The position numbers and the translations under genes were made by a program. A stretch of 60,323 bases of DNA, from the NCBI GenBank assembly GCA_016713175.1, contig JADJPQ010000019.1:1-60323 (forward strand), given 5' to 3'. Position 1 is the first letter of the stretch, and the number at the start of each line of letters is the position of its first letter. Positions 59,534 to 60,323 of the stretch are shown piece after piece. The notes below the pieces were generated by a model. The model saw only the letters and a program-made list of their open reading frames with translations, made no database searches and was not told the DNA's origin. Source of the stretch: Planctomycetota bacterium. GTDB lineage: Bacteria; Planctomycetota; UBA1135; UBA2386.

Positions 59534-60323
59534 AGCACCGAGCCGGGAGCGCGGAACGGCAGGCCGAAGGCCTCGGCGACGCCCTGGTGCGTGCAGACGC
59601 CGCCCAGCACGTTCGCGGCAGTTCCGAGCACCGGGTCCTGGGCCGCGGCCTTGGAGCCCATGCCGGCGAGCTTCTTCGCCCACGGGCTGGTGGCGTTGGT
59701 CAGGCCGAAGGTCGAGGTGCGCGGCACGGCGCCGGGCATGTTGGCGACGCAGTAGTGCACGACGCCGTCGACGACGTAGGTCGGGTCGGCGTGCGTGGTC
59801 GGCTTGCAGGTCTCGATGCAGCCGCCCTGGTCGACGGCGACGTCGACGATCACCGCGCCTTCCTTCATCTTCTTCAGGTCGTCCTTGCGGATCAGGCGCG
59901 GCGCGCGCGCGCCCTGCACGAGCACCGCACCGATCACCAGGTCGGCGTGCACGATCTGTTCGCGGATCGCAATCGGCGAACTGTGCAGCGTCGTCACGTT
60001 GGCCGGCATCACATCCGCGAGGTAGCGGAGCCGGTCCAGGTCGATGTCCATCAGCCGCACGTCGGCGCCGAGGCCGGCGGCCATCTTGGCGGCGTTGGTG
60101 CCGACGACGCCGCCGCCGAGCACGACCACCGTGGCGGGTTCGACGCCGGGCACACCGCCGAGCAGGATGCCGCGGCCGCCCATGTGCTTCTCGAGACAGG
60201 CCGCGCCGACCTGGATCGCCATGCGGCCGGCGACCTCGCTCATCGGCGTCAGCAGCGGCAGCGAGTTGCGGTGCATGAGCGTCTCGTAGGCGAAGCAGTT
60301 GGCCCCCGACTTCAGCATCGCAT
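59530..60323 (-). CDS. ald: alanine dehydrogenase (N-terminus cut by window edge)
   Basis: The frame is open to the right edge; about 264 residues remain of a usual 370. The NAD-binding domain is clear: VVVLGGGVVGTNAAKMAAG, then LMDIDLDRLRYL, GAVLVQGARAPRLI, DVAVDQGGCIET and VVHYCVANMPGAVPRTST. These fit Ald, which interconverts alanine and pyruvate plus ammonia. The catalytic N-terminal residues lie outside the window. The stop overlaps the uppP GTG by four bases (GTGA), so the two genes may be co-transcribed. Confidence 0.94.
   Translation of the reverse strand, partial: AMLKSGANCFAYETLMHRNSLPLLTPMSEVAGRMAIQVGAACLEKHMGGRGILLGGVPGVEPATVVVLGGGVVGTNAAKMAAGLGADVRLMDIDLDRLRYLADVMPANVTTLHSSPIAIREQIVHADLVIGAVLVQGARAPRLIRKDDLKKMKEGAVIVDVAVDQGGCIETCKPTTHADPTYVVDGVVHYCVANMPGAVPRTSTFGLTNATSPWAKKLAGMGSKAAAQDPVLGTAANVLGGVCTHQGVAEAFGLPFRAPGSVL

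Overview
The window is high-GC bacterial chromosome, most like a planctomycete (Planctomycetota, probably a deep non-model lineage). The pointers are a very large Ser/Thr kinase fused to a WD40 propeller, two ECF sigma factors with unusual partners, several secreted proteins built from kelch-like repeats with D-T-W-x-W-D-G motifs, an FG-GAP protein, a HEAT-VWA protein, DUF3471/beta-lactamase and S9 peptidase genes, and a small Lys/Ala-rich protein. This is judged from gene content and motifs only; no database was searched.

Layout. 1-9.5 kb: two secreted kelch-like proteins, an ECF sigma factor divergent from the kinase-WD40 gene, and a small membrane protein. 9.8-14 kb: a relic of an IS91-type transposase, then a tightly overlapping three-gene ABC importer. 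Its binding protein has an in-frame TGA at a Cys-like position, and its ATPase is fused to a flavin-dependent halogenase-like domain. 14-18 kb: an intergenic stretch with a hairpin and direct repeats, a CvpA-like protein, an ATP-grasp enzyme, and thiC under a TPP riboswitch. 18-22 kb: an apparent operon of HtrA-like protease, degenerate histidine-kinase-like protein, PhoB-like regulator and PhoR-like kinase. 22-29.6 kb: overlapping HEAT-VWA, M32 carboxypeptidase and GH2-like genes, then an Nfu protein and a zinc-ribbon protein. 29.6-38.2 kb: FG-GAP protein, ECF sigma with a membrane partner, cyclophilin, a broken beta-lactamase/DUF3471 gene, an RRM RNA-binding protein and two membrane proteins. 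38.4-39.05 kb: about 640 bases made almost only of C and G, probably not true sequence. 39-50.6 kb: kelch-like proteins, two lipoproteins, a broken pgi, a sodium/solute symporter, an NHL-type propeller and an S9 peptidase. 50.7-53.5 kb: type II secretion pseudopilins gspG-H-I-J. 53.5-60.3 kb: a DUF3187-like protein, a lipoprotein, a PurC-PurE fusion, mtnA, a small basic protein, uppP and ald (cut by the right edge).

Frameshifts are unevenly spread. None is seen from about 10 to 29 kb, but many lie in 34-36, 41.8-42.6 and 57.8-59.4 kb, hitting housekeeping genes such as pgi, mtnA and uppP. At least one (S9 peptidase) sits in a short G run. This looks more like sequence error than real decay.

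The most interesting lead is the importer at 10.0-13.9 kb: a possible selenocysteine in the binding protein, plus an ATPase-flavoenzyme fusion, in a cluster whose genes overlap by ATGA and so seem translationally coupled.
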